DNA of 32,199 nucleotides, from assembly GCA_024684955.1 (NCBI GenBank), contig JAIKWH010000059.1, forward strand, positions 1 to 32,199, read 5' to 3'. Of the stretch, positions 22,455-31,231 are shown one piece after another; positions within the stretch are counted from its first letter, which is position 1, and every line of letters starts with the position of its first letter. The DNA is from Pseudobutyrivibrio sp. (GTDB taxonomy: Bacteria > Bacillota > Clostridia > Lachnospirales > Lachnospiraceae). A program made the position numbers and the translations under genes. The notes below the pieces were generated by a model. It made no database searches and was not told the origin of the DNA. It saw only the letters and a program-made list of their open reading frames with translations.

Positions 22455-23567
22455 CTATTCGCCAACTGGTACTTCGACGCCAGCAGCAAATATTTTTTTG
22501 AGATTAAGGTCCGAATCTACCAGGAGTAGATCGGCTCTTTTTCCGATGTCAATGGATCCTACTTGGTCAAATTTTCCTATGGCCTTTGCAGGATTCTCAG
22601 AAGCGCAACGTATTGCATCTGTAAGAGGTATGCCCACCTGCTGTACTGCAAACTTCATGCAATCGTAGAGATTGGTTGCAGAACCAGCTATAGTGTCGCT
22701 ACCCTTTAGCGTTGCAAGGGGACCTTCCTTGATAACCGCCTGACCTCCTAGGGTGTATTCTCCATCCTTTAGTCCAACAGCTCTCATTGTATCGCTGATA
22801 AATATCATTCTTTCAGGACCGAATAATCTGAAGGCAGCTCTTATTGCTGATGGATGGATGTGTACTCCATCGCAAATAATTTCTGCTGATACATGGGAAC
22901 TGTCAGAAGCAGCTCCTATTACCCCTGGTGACCTGTGATGGAGTGGAGGCATCGCATTGTACATGTGTGTAATCTGCTTTGCTCCGGCATCAAAGGCAGC
23001 CTGGGCTGTATCAAAGTCTGCAGTGGTGTGAGCCACTGAGATGCCTATTTGATCCTTGAATTCTTTAATAAATTCTATTGCGCCTTGGGTTTCTGGGGCT
23101 AGTGCGCAAAAATCAACTAATCCATCTGCGGCGTCCATAATCCTTTTTAGCATTGGGCCATCAGGATTCTTTACGTAATCTGGATTTTGAGCTCCTACTT
23201 TATTCGGGGAAATAAATGGGCCTTCCAGATATATGCCATCCACACCGCCTGCTTCGACAGCGCTTCTAACAGCCTTTATCAGCTGTTCCTCTGACAGGGT
23301 CATTGTGGCAGGGTTTACTGTGGTGATGCCATGTGAATGCTCATAGGCAACCATCTTTTTAACGCCCTCCACATCACCATCAGAGATATCCGCTCCTACT
23401 GCACCGTGGAAATGTAAATCACAAAGTCCTGGTATTGCCATTAGACCGCCACCGTCGATGACATTGCTGTCATCAGCGGCTGGGGTTGTAAAGCGATCAT
23501 TTTCAATACCAATCTCGCCAGTTTCAAATGAACCATTTTTATAAATTTTTACGTTTGTTATTTTCAT
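22455..23567 (-). CDS. nagA: N-acetylglucosamine-6-phosphate deacetylase
   Basis: 370-residue amidohydrolase. It removes acetate from GlcNAc-6-phosphate in the cytoplasm. Motifs: H52-F-H54 in CDLHFHG, the metal-ligand glutamate in YLEGPFIS, histidine in VAHTTA, HMYNAMPPLHHRSPG, and the catalytic aspartate in FISDTM. Length is normal. It lies 12 bases after nagE and has no clear ribosome site of its own, so it is probably translated by coupling. No nagB is in the window, so the next step (deamination to fructose 6-phosphate) must be encoded elsewhere. Confidence 0.95.
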   Translation of the reverse strand: MKITNVKIYKNGSFETGEIGIENDRFTTPAADDSNVIDGGGLMAIPGLCDLHFHGAVGADISDGDVEGVKKMVAYEHSHGITTVNPATMTLSEEQLIKAVRSAVEAGGVDGIYLEGPFISPNKVGAQNPDYVKNPDGPMLKRIMDAADGLVDFCALAPETQGAIEFIKEFKDQIGISVAHTTADFDTAQAAFDAGAKQITHMYNAMPPLHHRSPGVIGAASDSSHVSAEIICDGVHIHPSAIRAAFRLFGPERMIFISDTMRAVGLKDGEYTLGGQAVIKEGPLATLKGSDTIAGSATNLYDCMKFAVQQVGIPLTDAIRCASENPAKAIGKFDQVGSIDIGKRADLLLVDSDLNLKKIFAAGVEVPVGE

Positions 23568-23579
23568 AATAGAATTAAA

Positions 23580-25052
23580 TTATTTTGTGAGTTTCTTCAT
23601 TTCGTCATAAACGAACTGAACCTGTGTACCAATGATAACCTGTACAGATGTTTTGCCAGGACGGACGATTCCTGCAACACCTGCAGATTTGATCTTTTTC
23701 TCGTCTACTGCTGTGTAGTCTTTAACTTCCATTCTAAGACGTGTTGTGCAGTAGTCAAGAGATGTAAGGTTGTCCTTACCACCGATACCTTCAAGTACGA
23801 TTGTAGCAACCTGAGTAAAGTCGTTGTTTGCAAGAACAGCGCTCTTGTCAGCCTCTTCGAAATCGTCATCTTCGCGACCTGGAGTCTTGATATCGAATTT
23901 AACGATTGCGAAACGGAATACTGCGTAGAATACTACGAATGCAGCAATACCAAGAGGGATGATCATAAGTGTATTGTTTGCAGCTGGAAGGCTAGCAGAG
24001 AATACTAAGTCAGTAGCTCCGCCTGAGAATGAGAATCCAGCTCTAAATCCTGTTGCAAGGGCGATTACTGTAAATACTCCGTAAAGTAAAGCATATACAA
24101 GGTAAAGACCTGGAGCAAGGAACATGAAACCAAACTCGAATGGCTCAGTTACACCGCAAACGAATGCGCAAAGAGCAGCTGAAGCAAGAAGACCGATTGC
24201 AACTTTCTTCTTGTTTGACTTTGCTGAGCGAATCATTGCAAGTGCAGCACCTGGAATACCAAACATCATACATGGGAAGAATCCTGACATGTACATACCA
24301 AGGTCCCAAGTAACATCTGCTGATGTCTCACCAGCCCAGAAGTGAGTAAGATCACCAAGGCCGATTGTATCAAACCAGAATACGTTGTTAAGTGCGTGGT
24401 GAAGACCTGTAGGGATAAGCAATCTGTTAAGGAATGCATAAATACCAGCACCTACAATGCCCATCTTTGCGATACCCTGACCTACAGCGATAAGTGCTGT
24501 AAAGATAAGTGGCCATATAAAGAGTAAGCAAGCTGAAACTACGATAGAAACAAGTCCTGAGATAATAGCAACTGATCTCTTTCCACTGAAGAAAGCAAGC
24601 CAATCAGGAAGCTTTGTGCTCTTAAACTTGTTGTAGCAGAGTGATCCGATGATACCTGCTAAGATACCGATAAATGGGTTTGCAATCTTGTCGAATGCAA
24701 GAGACTTGTTAACGCTATCTGCAACTGATGGCATGATAGTTGTAACAAAGCCTGTGTTAAGAAGTGTTGTCATTGTGAGCCATGATACTAATGCAGCAAG
24801 ACCGCCTGTACCATCATTGTCCTCTGACATACCAACACCGACACCAATAACGAAAAGAAGTGCCATGTTGTCAATTAATGCTCCACCTGCTTTTACAAGG
24901 AATAATCCAAGTAAATTTGCAAAGCCGTTGATGTCACCACCTTGCATAGTTGCAGGACAAAGCATGTAGCCGATACCCATAAGCAAACCACAAAGTGGAA
25001 GTGTTGCTACAGGTAACATTAACGCTTTACCTAGTTTTTGTAAAAACTTCAT
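23580..25052 (-). CDS. nagE: PTS N-acetylglucosamine transporter, EIICB
   Basis: 490 residues: an EIIC membrane domain (about 1-385) of the glucose/GlcNAc type followed by an EIIB domain (about 405-490) with phosphocysteine C435 in SLDYCTTRLRMEV. It imports and phosphorylates sugar at the membrane. EIIC features include LPVATLPLCGLLMGIGY, LIPTGLHHALNNVFWFD and GVTEPFEFGFMFLAPGLY with the conserved glutamate. The neighbouring nagA points to GlcNAc rather than glucose. EIIA is encoded separately by the upstream gene. AGGAGG precedes the ATG. Confidence 0.92.
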   Translation of the reverse strand: MKFLQKLGKALMLPVATLPLCGLLMGIGYMLCPATMQGGDINGFANLLGLFLVKAGGALIDNMALLFVIGVGVGMSEDNDGTGGLAALVSWLTMTTLLNTGFVTTIMPSVADSVNKSLAFDKIANPFIGILAGIIGSLCYNKFKSTKLPDWLAFFSGKRSVAIISGLVSIVVSACLLFIWPLIFTALIAVGQGIAKMGIVGAGIYAFLNRLLIPTGLHHALNNVFWFDTIGLGDLTHFWAGETSADVTWDLGMYMSGFFPCMMFGIPGAALAMIRSAKSNKKKVAIGLLASAALCAFVCGVTEPFEFGFMFLAPGLYLVYALLYGVFTVIALATGFRAGFSFSGGATDLVFSASLPAANNTLMIIPLGIAAFVVFYAVFRFAIVKFDIKTPGREDDDFEEADKSAVLANNDFTQVATIVLEGIGGKDNLTSLDYCTTRLRMEVKDYTAVDEKKIKSAGVAGIVRPGKTSVQVIIGTQVQFVYDEMKKLTK

Positions 25053-25087
25053 AACCTATACCTCCTAATAATAGATTAGTTTTATAT

Positions 25088-25113
25088 GTTTAAACGTCCC
25101 CCACGTTTAAAAC
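25088..25113. repeat. Hairpin between EIIA and nagE genes
   Basis: GTTTAAACGT-CCCCC-ACGTTTAAAAC, about 10 bp with a five-C loop (GGGGG in the mRNA), in the 113-base gap. No T tract follows in the direction of transcription, so an mRNA processing or stability element is more likely than a terminator. Confidence 0.5.
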
Positions 25114-25165
25114 CAAAGTTGTTGAAAAAAGTTGTTTCCTCTATGTTTCCTTTTTGTATTACTTT

Positions 25166-25651
25166 TTAGTTAGCCTTTGTAAGACTAAGAATCTGATCTC
25201 CATGGTTTACATTACCAAAGAGGACTGGACCATCGAATTTGAAATTGGCCTGATTGCTAAAGATAACTGGGGTAATTATGTCGTAACCAGCCTCTTTCAC
25301 CTGATCCAAATCTACTTTTATAAGAAGTGTTCCGGCGCTGACCTTGTCTCCCACCTTTACCTGTGGCTCAAAGCCTTGGCCTTTCATCTGCACTGTGTCG
25401 ATACCAATGTGAATCAGTATCTCCATTCCATCCTCAGTTTTAAGCCCGCATGCATGGCCTGTGTCAAATACCATTGCCACCTCTGCGTCAACTGGTGCGT
25501 ATATTTCTCCAACTGATGGAATAACAGCAAATCCATCACCTAACATTTTCTGTCCAAATGTAGGATCAGAAACTCGGCTCAAATCAACCACCTCACCAGT
25601 GGCTGGTGCCTTTACTTCCACTTGTTTCTTCTTTTTAAAAAAATCAAACAT
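25166..25651 (-). CDS. crr: PTS glucose-type EIIA protein
   Basis: 161 residues, stand-alone EIIA-Glc-like. The phosphorylated histidine is H81 in EILIHIGIDTV, and its partner is H66 in FDTGHACGL. It passes phosphate from HPr to the EIIB domain of the downstream transporter. Position between the antiterminator gene and nagE shows it serves this operon. GGAG lies upstream of the ATG. The symbol crr is by similarity; a global catabolite role is not implied. Confidence 0.92.
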   Translation of the reverse strand: MFDFFKKKKQVEVKAPATGEVVDLSRVSDPTFGQKMLGDGFAVIPSVGEIYAPVDAEVAMVFDTGHACGLKTEDGMEILIHIGIDTVQMKGQGFEPQVKVGDKVSAGTLLIKVDLDQVKEAGYDIITPVIFSNQANFKFDGPVLFGNVNHGDQILSLTKAN

Positions 25652-25671
25652 TATGTTATGTCTCCTTTAAC

Positions 25672-26496
25672 TTATTGGTCTGCCTGTAACCTCTCTATAT
25701 GTACTGCCAAATAGCCGCACTCTAATGGATCCAATGGCATCTGCAGCTGCTGCTCCATATAGTGACATATCTGTTTGGCAACATGATAGGCCCTAGAATA
25801 ATTAAGCCTCATGTAATCATTTAAATCTACGTTAACACCACCGCCCTGTCTCACTCTCATAATCATGTAGTAGAGATGGGACTCCAGTCTTGTGTAGGTG
25901 AAAGCGGAATGGTCAAGAGGTTTCTTGCAATCCTGCTCCACCAGATTCATTGCAGTATTAATAATTTGTGTGTAACGCATTGTCTCTGAAACCGCCTCGT
26001 TGGAGAGACCAGAGTGAATGTGCAAGGCTATGAATCCTGCCTCGTCCTCTGTCACCTCATAGTGAGCCAGTTCCCTAATCATATCCCTGCATTTCCATGC
26101 AATGGAATATTCCTTGGCAAAAAGCATTTTTATATCGGGTATAAATGGGTTTGGCAAAAAGAGGTTTGAATGCTCTCTCCTTGCTGCAAATGCTATATGG
26201 TCTGCCAAGGGAAGAAGAAAATCTGTATTCAGGTCTTCAAAAATTAGTTTGGCCTCCTGAATGATTTTATCTGCTATTTCCAAATATTTGGGATCAATGC
26301 CTGCGTCTGTACCAATCTGGCTGCCTCTAACATCTCCAGCCGCCAAATGATAAGCCTTGGCTCCCATTGTATTTTCAATCTTTTCTGAGGCTTTTTTGCC
26401 AAAACCAACTCCCTTGCCTAAAAGGATGGTCTCCTGTCCCTCATCATCTACAACCAAGAGGGAATTGTTGCTTAAAACCTTGGAAATTGTGTACAT
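25672..26496 (-). CDS. licT: BglG/LicT-family transcriptional antiterminator
   Basis: 274 residues: N-terminal RNA-binding CAT domain (MYTISKVLSNNSLLVVDDEGQETILLGKGVGFGKK, about 1-55), then two PRD domains with conserved histidines (LADHIAF and ALHIHSG in PRD1; YLAVHIERL in PRD2). PTS-dependent phosphorylation of the PRD histidines controls dimerisation and RNA binding. The ATG at 26496 follows AGGAAGGA; a TTG one codon earlier is also in frame. It is first in the operon, downstream of a matching RAT/terminator pair at 26537-26596, so it should control its own operon according to sugar supply. GlcT is a possible alternative name. Confidence 0.92.
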   Translation of the reverse strand: MYTISKVLSNNSLLVVDDEGQETILLGKGVGFGKKASEKIENTMGAKAYHLAAGDVRGSQIGTDAGIDPKYLEIADKIIQEAKLIFEDLNTDFLLPLADHIAFAARREHSNLFLPNPFIPDIKMLFAKEYSIAWKCRDMIRELAHYEVTEDEAGFIALHIHSGLSNEAVSETMRYTQIINTAMNLVEQDCKKPLDHSAFTYTRLESHLYYMIMRVRQGGGVNVDLNDYMRLNYSRAYHVAKQICHYMEQQLQMPLDPLECGYLAVHIERLQADQ

Positions 26497-26536
26497 CAAA
26501 AATCCTTCCTACAGCGGACGCGCTAAAAAATAACAA

Positions 26537-26577
26537 TAAAAAAAGCATAAACGTATCCGATAACGAACCGTTTATGC
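26537..26577 (-). terminator. Leader terminator of the GlcNAc operon
   Basis: GCATAAACG (26545-26553 on the plus strand) pairs with CGTTTATGC (26569-26577), followed on the minus strand by TTTTTTT. It lies about 40 bases before the licT start and shares its stem with the RAT, so the two structures exclude each other. Confidence 0.9.
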
Positions 26578-26596
26578 CTGCTTGACCAGTTACACG
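26569..26596 (-). promoter_or_regulatory. RAT (ribonucleic antiterminator) site
   Basis: Minus-strand GTAACTGGTCAAGCAGGC, then ATAAACG, matches the LicT/SacY/BglG target pattern TTGTTACTG-loop-CAGGCAAxACC. It overlaps the 5' stem of the leader terminator by nine bases, the standard switch design. Confidence 0.85.
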
Positions 26597-26614
26597 CGAC
26601 TTCCTTATGTAACT

Positions 26615-26643
26615 ACTTTACATTAGTGACATCTTATCTTCAA
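26615..26643 (-). promoter_or_regulatory. Promoter of the GlcNAc operon
   Basis: TTGAAG (26638-26643) and TAAAGT (26615-26620) with 17 bases between, placing transcription start just before the RAT. Confidence 0.55.
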
Positions 26644-26709
26644 TTCTCAATGATTGCTAATTTTTAAGTGAAAATTTTGTAAAAAAACACTAGACTGAGG
26701 ATAAGACCA

Positions 26710-26755
26710 CAAAAAACATGCAAAGAGGAATAGCGTCATTATTCTTCCTTTGCAT
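26710..26755 (-). terminator. Terminator of the exonuclease gene
   Basis: ATGCAAAGGAAGAATA pairs with TATTCCTCTTTGCAT (small bulge), followed by a T tract. The 5' strand of the stem includes the last codons and stop of the exonuclease gene. Confidence 0.85.
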
Positions 26756-27650
26756 TCATCATTTCAGAGAAGGTGCCCATATAGGCATTGCCCTTTCCAA
26801 GGATAAATTCCAAATCGTCCATAAAGGCCTTGGTTTTAGGATCGGTGCCAAAATCCTTTCTCTGAAGCTCCTTCAAGAAGCGTACGCCAGCTGAGGACTT
26901 GATAATGTACTGACCGTCCTCCTCCAGGTCATCAAAGCTACGGTTTTTAACATATTCTCCACGGAATTTTTTATATTTAGCAGCCTCAACGCCATCATAG
27001 ACCATGCCTCCATTTTCTATGATGCGGATGCAGTCCAGCATATCCTGGGCATCGTTTAGGGCATTGTGACTAACATAATTGTCCAGACCACACAGGGTTT
27101 TTAAATCAGCAAGGGAAAGGCCTGAGTCAATCCCATCAGTAATATCATAACTGATATCCTTTTGAATGTTTACTATTGTGCTAATAAATTTGCTAACTGC
27201 CCTCTTGAGAGGTTTTTCCAGAGTCCTAGCCTCAAAATCTCTCTGAAAGTTGGACTTGTCCCCTCCCCAGACAAAGACCTGGCCTACCTGGTATCTCTTT
27301 ACCATATTAATGATGTCTGTCATAACATCCTCATAGTAAGGAGCCTCCTCCAATTCCTCATTGGTGAGGCCAGTCAGCTCGGTGATAAGGGGAGGCAGTC
27401 TATGCCCCTCTGTCAGGCGGACAGTAGAATAAAACCTATCCATCTCCTCATATTTAGGATTGGTGATAATCATGCCAATTGATATAACGTCCTCTATGCT
27501 CTTTCTCTTAAATCTGGCGCTGAGGTACTCTGCGTCGAGAAATGCATAGTTTTTTCCTTTATATGCTGCAGGGGCAGTCTGGCTAGGTCCCTTTTCTTTA
27601 TTATTTGATTTGTGGGATTGAGAAATTTCTTTAGTCAAATCTATCTCCAT
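26739..27650 (-). CDS. DEDDh-type 3'-5' exonuclease (DnaQ/KapD-like)
   Basis: 303 residues. After a polar N-terminal tail (about 30) comes an RNase-H-like exonuclease: Exo I as FLDAEYLS (D-x-E), Exo II likely at VFVWGGDKSNFQRD, and Exo III as HNALNDAQDM (H-x4-D), the DEDDh signature. SIGMIITN and ELTGLTNEEL are typical of DnaQ, Eri1 and KapD members. About 100 extra C-terminal residues (..YDGVEAAKYKKFRGEY..) have no domain I recognise. The substrate (RNA or DNA) is unknown; free-standing members of this type often trim RNA. It is monocistronic and divergent from pflB. Confidence 0.85.
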   Translation of the reverse strand: MEIDLTKEISQSHKSNNKEKGPSQTAPAAYKGKNYAFLDAEYLSARFKRKSIEDVISIGMIITNPKYEEMDRFYSTVRLTEGHRLPPLITELTGLTNEELEEAPYYEDVMTDIINMVKRYQVGQVFVWGGDKSNFQRDFEARTLEKPLKRAVSKFISTIVNIQKDISYDITDGIDSGLSLADLKTLCGLDNYVSHNALNDAQDMLDCIRIIENGGMVYDGVEAAKYKKFRGEYVKNRSFDDLEEDGQYIIKSSAGVRFLKELQRKDFGTDPKTKAFMDDLEFILGKGNAYMGTFSEMMNAKEE

Positions 27651-27770
27651 TTTGTAAGTTTTTCTCTAGGAAATTATTGTATCATTTGTTTGTGAAAATT
27701 GTAAATCTCAGCGGGTCTTATATTCTTACTTAAATACCAAAAAATAGACTTGTACTTTCATAAATGCATA

Positions 27771-27890
27771 GGTTTTTGATTTTCCTCAGAAAATCAAGAA
27801 CCGGAGCCTGACCAACTTTTACATGCAATGGAAAAGTTGTCCTGCGAAGCAGGATTTTTGCTGACAATTTCATTATTGGGTCAGCAAAAA
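27771..27890. repeat. Cluster of four tandem hairpins upstream of pflB
   Basis: Four inverted repeats follow one another. (1) 27771-27802: 14-bp stem GGTTTTTGATTTTC/GAAAATCAAGAACC (one G-U), CTCA loop. (2) 27813-27839: CAACTTTT/AAAAGTTG. (3) 27840-27854: TCCTGC-GAA-GCAGGA followed by TTTTT, terminator-like on the plus strand. (4) 27855-27890: TTTTTGCTGAC/GTCAGCAAAAA, perfect 11-bp arms. The cluster lies in the 387-base gap between the exonuclease gene and pflB. It could be a structured RNA, an attenuator or a genomic repeat. Confidence 0.6.
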
Positions 27891-27921
27891 GTCAAAAATT
27901 CATTGTTTTAATTCCGATACA

Positions 27922-27939
27922 TTGTTAATTTTTTGTCAG
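27922..27939. promoter_or_regulatory. Possible Rex-like site upstream of pflB
   Basis: TTGTTAATTTTTTGTCAG matches the crotonase site (6303-6320) at 16 of 18 positions, but the right half-site is poorer against the Rex consensus. It lies over the expected -35 region of the TATAGT box at 27948. Confidence 0.35.
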
Positions 27940-27947
27940 CCATATGT

Positions 27948-27953
27948 TATAGT
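27948..27953 (+). promoter_or_regulatory. Candidate -10 box of pflB
   Basis: TATAGT 84 bases before the pflB start; no good -35 box at 17 bases. A hairpin (GTTAGT-CCAA-ACTAAC within GGATG/CATCC, 27961-27991) follows and would be near the 5' end of the mRNA, where such structures stabilise transcripts. Confidence 0.4.
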
Positions 27954-28037
27954 GATTTTTGGATGGTTGTTAGTCCAAACTAACCCCATCCTTAAATGAT
28001 AGTTTTATCAATTGTTATTTTTAGAAAGGATAATGTA

Positions 28038-30296
28038 ATGACAAAACACGATTTCTCACAGTGGAATGGTTTCGAAGGTCGCGCTTGGAAAGACAACATC
28101 GACGTTCGTGACTTCATTCAGAAAAACTACACTCCATATGATGGAGACGAGTCCTTCTTGGCAGGACCTACAGAGGCTACAGATATTCTCTGGGGCAAGT
28201 TGCAGGAACTGCAGGCACAGGAGCGTGCTAAGGACGGCGTTTTAGATATGGAGACTGAGGTAGTTTCTTCGCTCACTTCTTACGGCCCAGGTTACATTTC
28301 AGAGGATTCAAAAGATCTCGAGCAGGTTGTTGGTCTCCAGACAGACAAGCCTCTCAAGAGAGCATTCATGCCATACGGTGGTATCAAAATGGCTGAGCAG
28401 TCTTGCGAAATGTACGGATACAAGCCAAGCGAAAAGCTTCACGAAATCTTTACAAAATATCACAAAACTCACAACCAGGGTGTTTTCGATATCTACACAC
28501 CAGAAATCAAACTTGCTCGTCACAGCAAGATTTTAACAGGTCTTCCTGATACATATGGTAGAGGACGTATCGTAGGCGATTACCGTAGAGTTGCTCTTTA
28601 TGGTATCGACTTCCTCATCGAAAAGAAAGAGGCAGATTTTGATGCTACAAACCGTCAGGGTATGAGACGTTCTGACTTCCAGCTTCGTGAGGAAATCACA
28701 GACCAGATCAACGCACTTAAGGGAATGAAGGAAATGGCTGCTTCTTACGGCTTCGATATTTCAAAGCCAGCTGCAAATGCAAAAGAGGCTGTTCAGTGGT
28801 TGTACTTCGGTTACCTTGCTGCTATCAAGACACAGAATGGTGCTGCTATGTCAGTTGGTCGTGTCAGCACATTCCTCGATATTTATATTTCTAGAGATAT
28901 GGCAAATGGTACTCTCACTGAGGCTCAGGCTCAGGAGCTTATCGACCACTTCACAATGAAGTGCCGTATGGTTAAATTTGCTCGTATCGAGTCTTACAAC
29001 CAGTTATTCTCAGGTGACCCAGTATGGGCTACTCTTGAGGTTGGTGGTATCGGTCTTGACGGACGTCACCAGGTTACAAAGACTTGCTACAGATTCCTCC
29101 ACACACTTGAAAACATGGGACCTTCACCAGAGCCAAACCTTACAGTTATGTACTCAAGCAGACTGCCAGAGTCATTCAAGAAATACGCTGCAAAGATTTC
29201 TGTTACTACATCTTCTATCCAGTACGAGAATGATGATGTTATGCGTGTTACTTGGGGCGATGACTACAGCATCTGCTGCTGTGTATCAGCTACAGAGACA
29301 GGTAAGGAGATTCAGTTCTTCGGCGCTCGTGCAAACCTTGCAAAGTGTCTTCTCTACGCTATCAACGGTGGTGTTGATGAGAAGAATCACCTCCAGGTTG
29401 GCCCAGAATATACACCAATCACATCAGAGTACCTTGACTATGATGAGGTTATGCACAAGTTCGATCAGATGATGGATTGGCTTGCTCACCTCTATGTAGG
29501 CGCTCTTAACATGATTCACTACATGCACGACAAGTACTACTATGAGGTATGCCAGATGGCTCTCATCGATACAGATGTTGATCGTTCATTTGCAACTGGT
29601 ATCGCTGGATTCTCACACTGTGTAGATTCCCTTTCTGCTATCAAATATGCCAAGGTAAAGGCTATCCGCGATGAGCAGGGTGTTACAAAAGATTTCGTTA
29701 TCGAGGGTGACTTCCCACGTTACGGAAATGATGATGACAGAGCAGACGAAATTGCTGTATGGCTCCTTCGTACATTTATGGAAAAACTGCGTCACATCCA
29801 CACATACAGAGATTCTGTACCTACTACATCAATCCTTACAATTACATCAAACGTTGTATACGGTAAGGCTACTGGTGCTCTTCCTGACGGAAGACCTGCA
29901 GGCGAGCCACTTTCACCTGGTGCCAACCCAGCATACGGAGCAGAGGTAAACGGACTTGTTGCTTCACTCAACTCTGTTGCAAAGCTTCCATACGAAGAGG
30001 CTCTTGATGGTATTTCAAATACACAGACAATCAACCCAGGTGCTCTTGGTCACACAGATGAAGAGCGTACTGCAAACCTTGTAAATGTACTTGATGGTTA
30101 CTTCGATCAGGGTGCACATCACCTTAACGTCAATGTATTTGGCAAGGAAAAGCTTATCGATGCTATGGAGCATCCAGAGAAGCCAGAGTATGCTAACTTC
30201 ACAATCCGTGTATCTGGATACGCTGTTAAGTTCATCGACTTAACAAAGGAGCAGCAGCTTGATGTAATTTCTCGTACTTGCCACGAGGCACTTTAA
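28038..30296 (+). CDS. pflB: Pyruvate formate-lyase (glycyl radical enzyme)
   Basis: 752 residues. It converts pyruvate and CoA to acetyl-CoA and formate under anaerobic conditions. The catalytic cysteine pair is C414-C415 in [26 protein letters not shown]; an additional C413 precedes it. The radical glycine is G727 in RVSGYAVKF. The [18 protein letters not shown] and RVSGYA context is that of true PFL rather than diol dehydratases. The ATG at 28038 follows AAAGGA; an upstream in-frame ATG at 27996 has no ribosome site. Codons differ from neighbours (many CGT and C-ending codons), as in highly expressed genes. The activase is encoded 200 bases downstream. Confidence 0.97.
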   Translation: MTKHDFSQWNGFEGRAWKDNIDVRDFIQKNYTPYDGDESFLAGPTEATDILWGKLQELQAQERAKDGVLDMETEVVSSLTSYGPGYISEDSKDLEQVVGLQTDKPLKRAFMPYGGIKMAEQSCEMYGYKPSEKLHEIFTKYHKTHNQGVFDIYTPEIKLARHSKILTGLPDTYGRGRIVGDYRRVALYGIDFLIEKKEADFDATNRQGMRRSDFQLREEITDQINALKGMKEMAASYGFDISKPAANAKEAVQWLYFGYLAAIKTQNGAAMSVGRVSTFLDIYISRDMANGTLTEAQAQELIDHFTMKCRMVKFARIESYNQLFSGDPVWATLEVGGIGLDGRHQVTKTCYRFLHTLENMGPSPEPNLTVMYSSRLPESFKKYAAKISVTTSSIQYENDDVMRVTWGDDYSICCCVSATETGKEIQFFGARANLAKCLLYAINGGVDEKNHLQVGPEYTPITSEYLDYDEVMHKFDQMMDWLAHLYVGALNMIHYMHDKYYYEVCQMALIDTDVDRSFATGIAGFSHCVDSLSAIKYAKVKAIRDEQGVTKDFVIEGDFPRYGNDDDRADEIAVWLLRTFMEKLRHIHTYRDSVPTTSILTITSNVVYGKATGALPDGRPAGEPLSPGANPAYGAEVNGLVASLNSVAKLPYEEALDGISNTQTINPGALGHTDEERTANLVNVLDGYFDQGAHHLNVNVFGKEKLIDAMEHPEKPEYANFTIRVSGYAVKFIDLTKEQQLDVISRTCHEAL

Positions 30297-30310
30297 TATA
30301 TAAATATTAC

Positions 30311-30443
30311 GGTTGCCCTTGAAGGTTTTAAGCCTCCCGTAAGCCATCTCCCAGCTCAGAACATTTGCAAAAGATGTCAAATAACCTGAGCTGGGGTCCT
30401 CTTACTCGCGGCTTTTTACACAGTGAGGGCAACCTTACTTTTT
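30311..30443 (+). ncRNA. Rod-shaped structured RNA element between pflB and pflA
   Basis: One long hairpin with interruptions. P1: 30311-30320 with 30425-30434 (GGTTGCCCTT/GAGGGCAACC, one G-U). A bubble follows. P2a: AAGCC/GGCTT (30330-30334, 30410-30414), a 4x4 loop, P2b: GTAAG/CTTAC (30339-30343, 30401-30405). Internal loop. P3: CCCAGCTCAG/CTGAGCTGGG (30350-30359, 30386-30395). The apical loop is 26 bases. TTACTTTTTC follows P1. It fills most of the 200-base gap. It may be a stand-alone RNA, or a partial terminator lowering pflA relative to pflB. The rod with a central bubble recalls 6S RNA in outline only. Confidence 0.55.
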
Positions 30444-30496
30444 CTGTAGGCAATATAAAAATAACTGCAGATTATTTTGTAAACGAGGTTATATGA

Positions 30497-31231
30497 ATGA
30501 GTGAAATAATTGGATATGTAAATAAACTAGAGAGCTTCGGTGCTGTTGATGGGCCGGGAGTGCGATATCTTATATTCTTAAATGGATGTAAGATGCGCTG
30601 CGCCTTTTGTCATAATCCTGAAACCTGGGCTGAGCATCAGGGACAGGAATTTACAGCTGACGAGCTTTTGAAAAAGGCTCTGCGCTTTAAGCCTTATTGG
30701 AAAAATGGCGGGGGCATCACAGTAAGCGGTGGCGAGCCACTTCTTCAGATAGATTTCATGCTGGATTTATTCAAGAAGGCAAAAGCCATGGGCATTAACA
30801 CCTGCGTCGATACAGCCGGACAGCCTTTCACTCATGAAGAACCTTTCTACAGTAAATGGAAAGAATTAATGAGCCTTACAGACACTGTACTTCTTGATAT
30901 TAAAAATATCGACCCTGTAGCTCACAAGGAGCTTACTGGAGTGGATAATACTAATATCCTTGAAATGGCTCGGGAAATATCTGATATGGGCATTCCTATC
31001 TGGATACGCCATGTGCTTGTGCCAGGTGGCAGCGACAACGATGAGTTGCTCACACGCACACGTGAATTTATAGACACCTTACAATCCGTTCAAAGAGTTG
31101 AGGTTCTTCCTTATCACTCCCTTGGTGTTCCAAAATATCACGAGCTTGGCATTCCATATCGCCTTGAAGGTGTGGAATCCCCAACAGCAGAAAGAATAGA
31201 AAACGCCAAAAAAATCCTAGGTGCTAATTAG
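30497..31231 (+). CDS. pflA: Pyruvate formate-lyase activating enzyme (radical SAM)
   Basis: 244 residues. Radical-SAM cluster motif C31-x3-C35-x2-C38 (NGCKMRCAFCHNPETW), followed by GGITVSGGEP, which contacts SAM, and the family's VDTAG and DIKN segments. It abstracts a hydrogen from the PFL glycine to install the radical. GAGG lies ten bases before the ATG. The last codons (ILGAN and the stop) lie inside the terminator palindrome. Confidence 0.96.
   Translation: MSEIIGYVNKLESFGAVDGPGVRYLIFLNGCKMRCAFCHNPETWAEHQGQEFTADELLKKALRFKPYWKNGGGITVSGGEPLLQIDFMLDLFKKAKAMGINTCVDTAGQPFTHEEPFYSKWKELMSLTDTVLLDIKNIDPVAHKELTGVDNTNILEMAREISDMGIPIWIRHVLVPGGSDNDELLTRTREFIDTLQSVQRVEVLPYHSLGVPKYHELGIPYRLEGVESPTAERIENAKKILGAN

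Noticed and set aside
28978..29472. 164-residue open frame in another frame of pflB
   Set aside because: Overlaps the clear pflB frame on the same strand, and its composition (Leu/Ser/Thr/Gln-rich) is that of a frame-shifted shadow.
30311..30443. ZTP ('pfl motif') riboswitch
   Set aside because: The name and location near pfl genes are tempting, but the conserved ZTP core with its pseudoknot and terminal CCGGG-type hairpin is not present.
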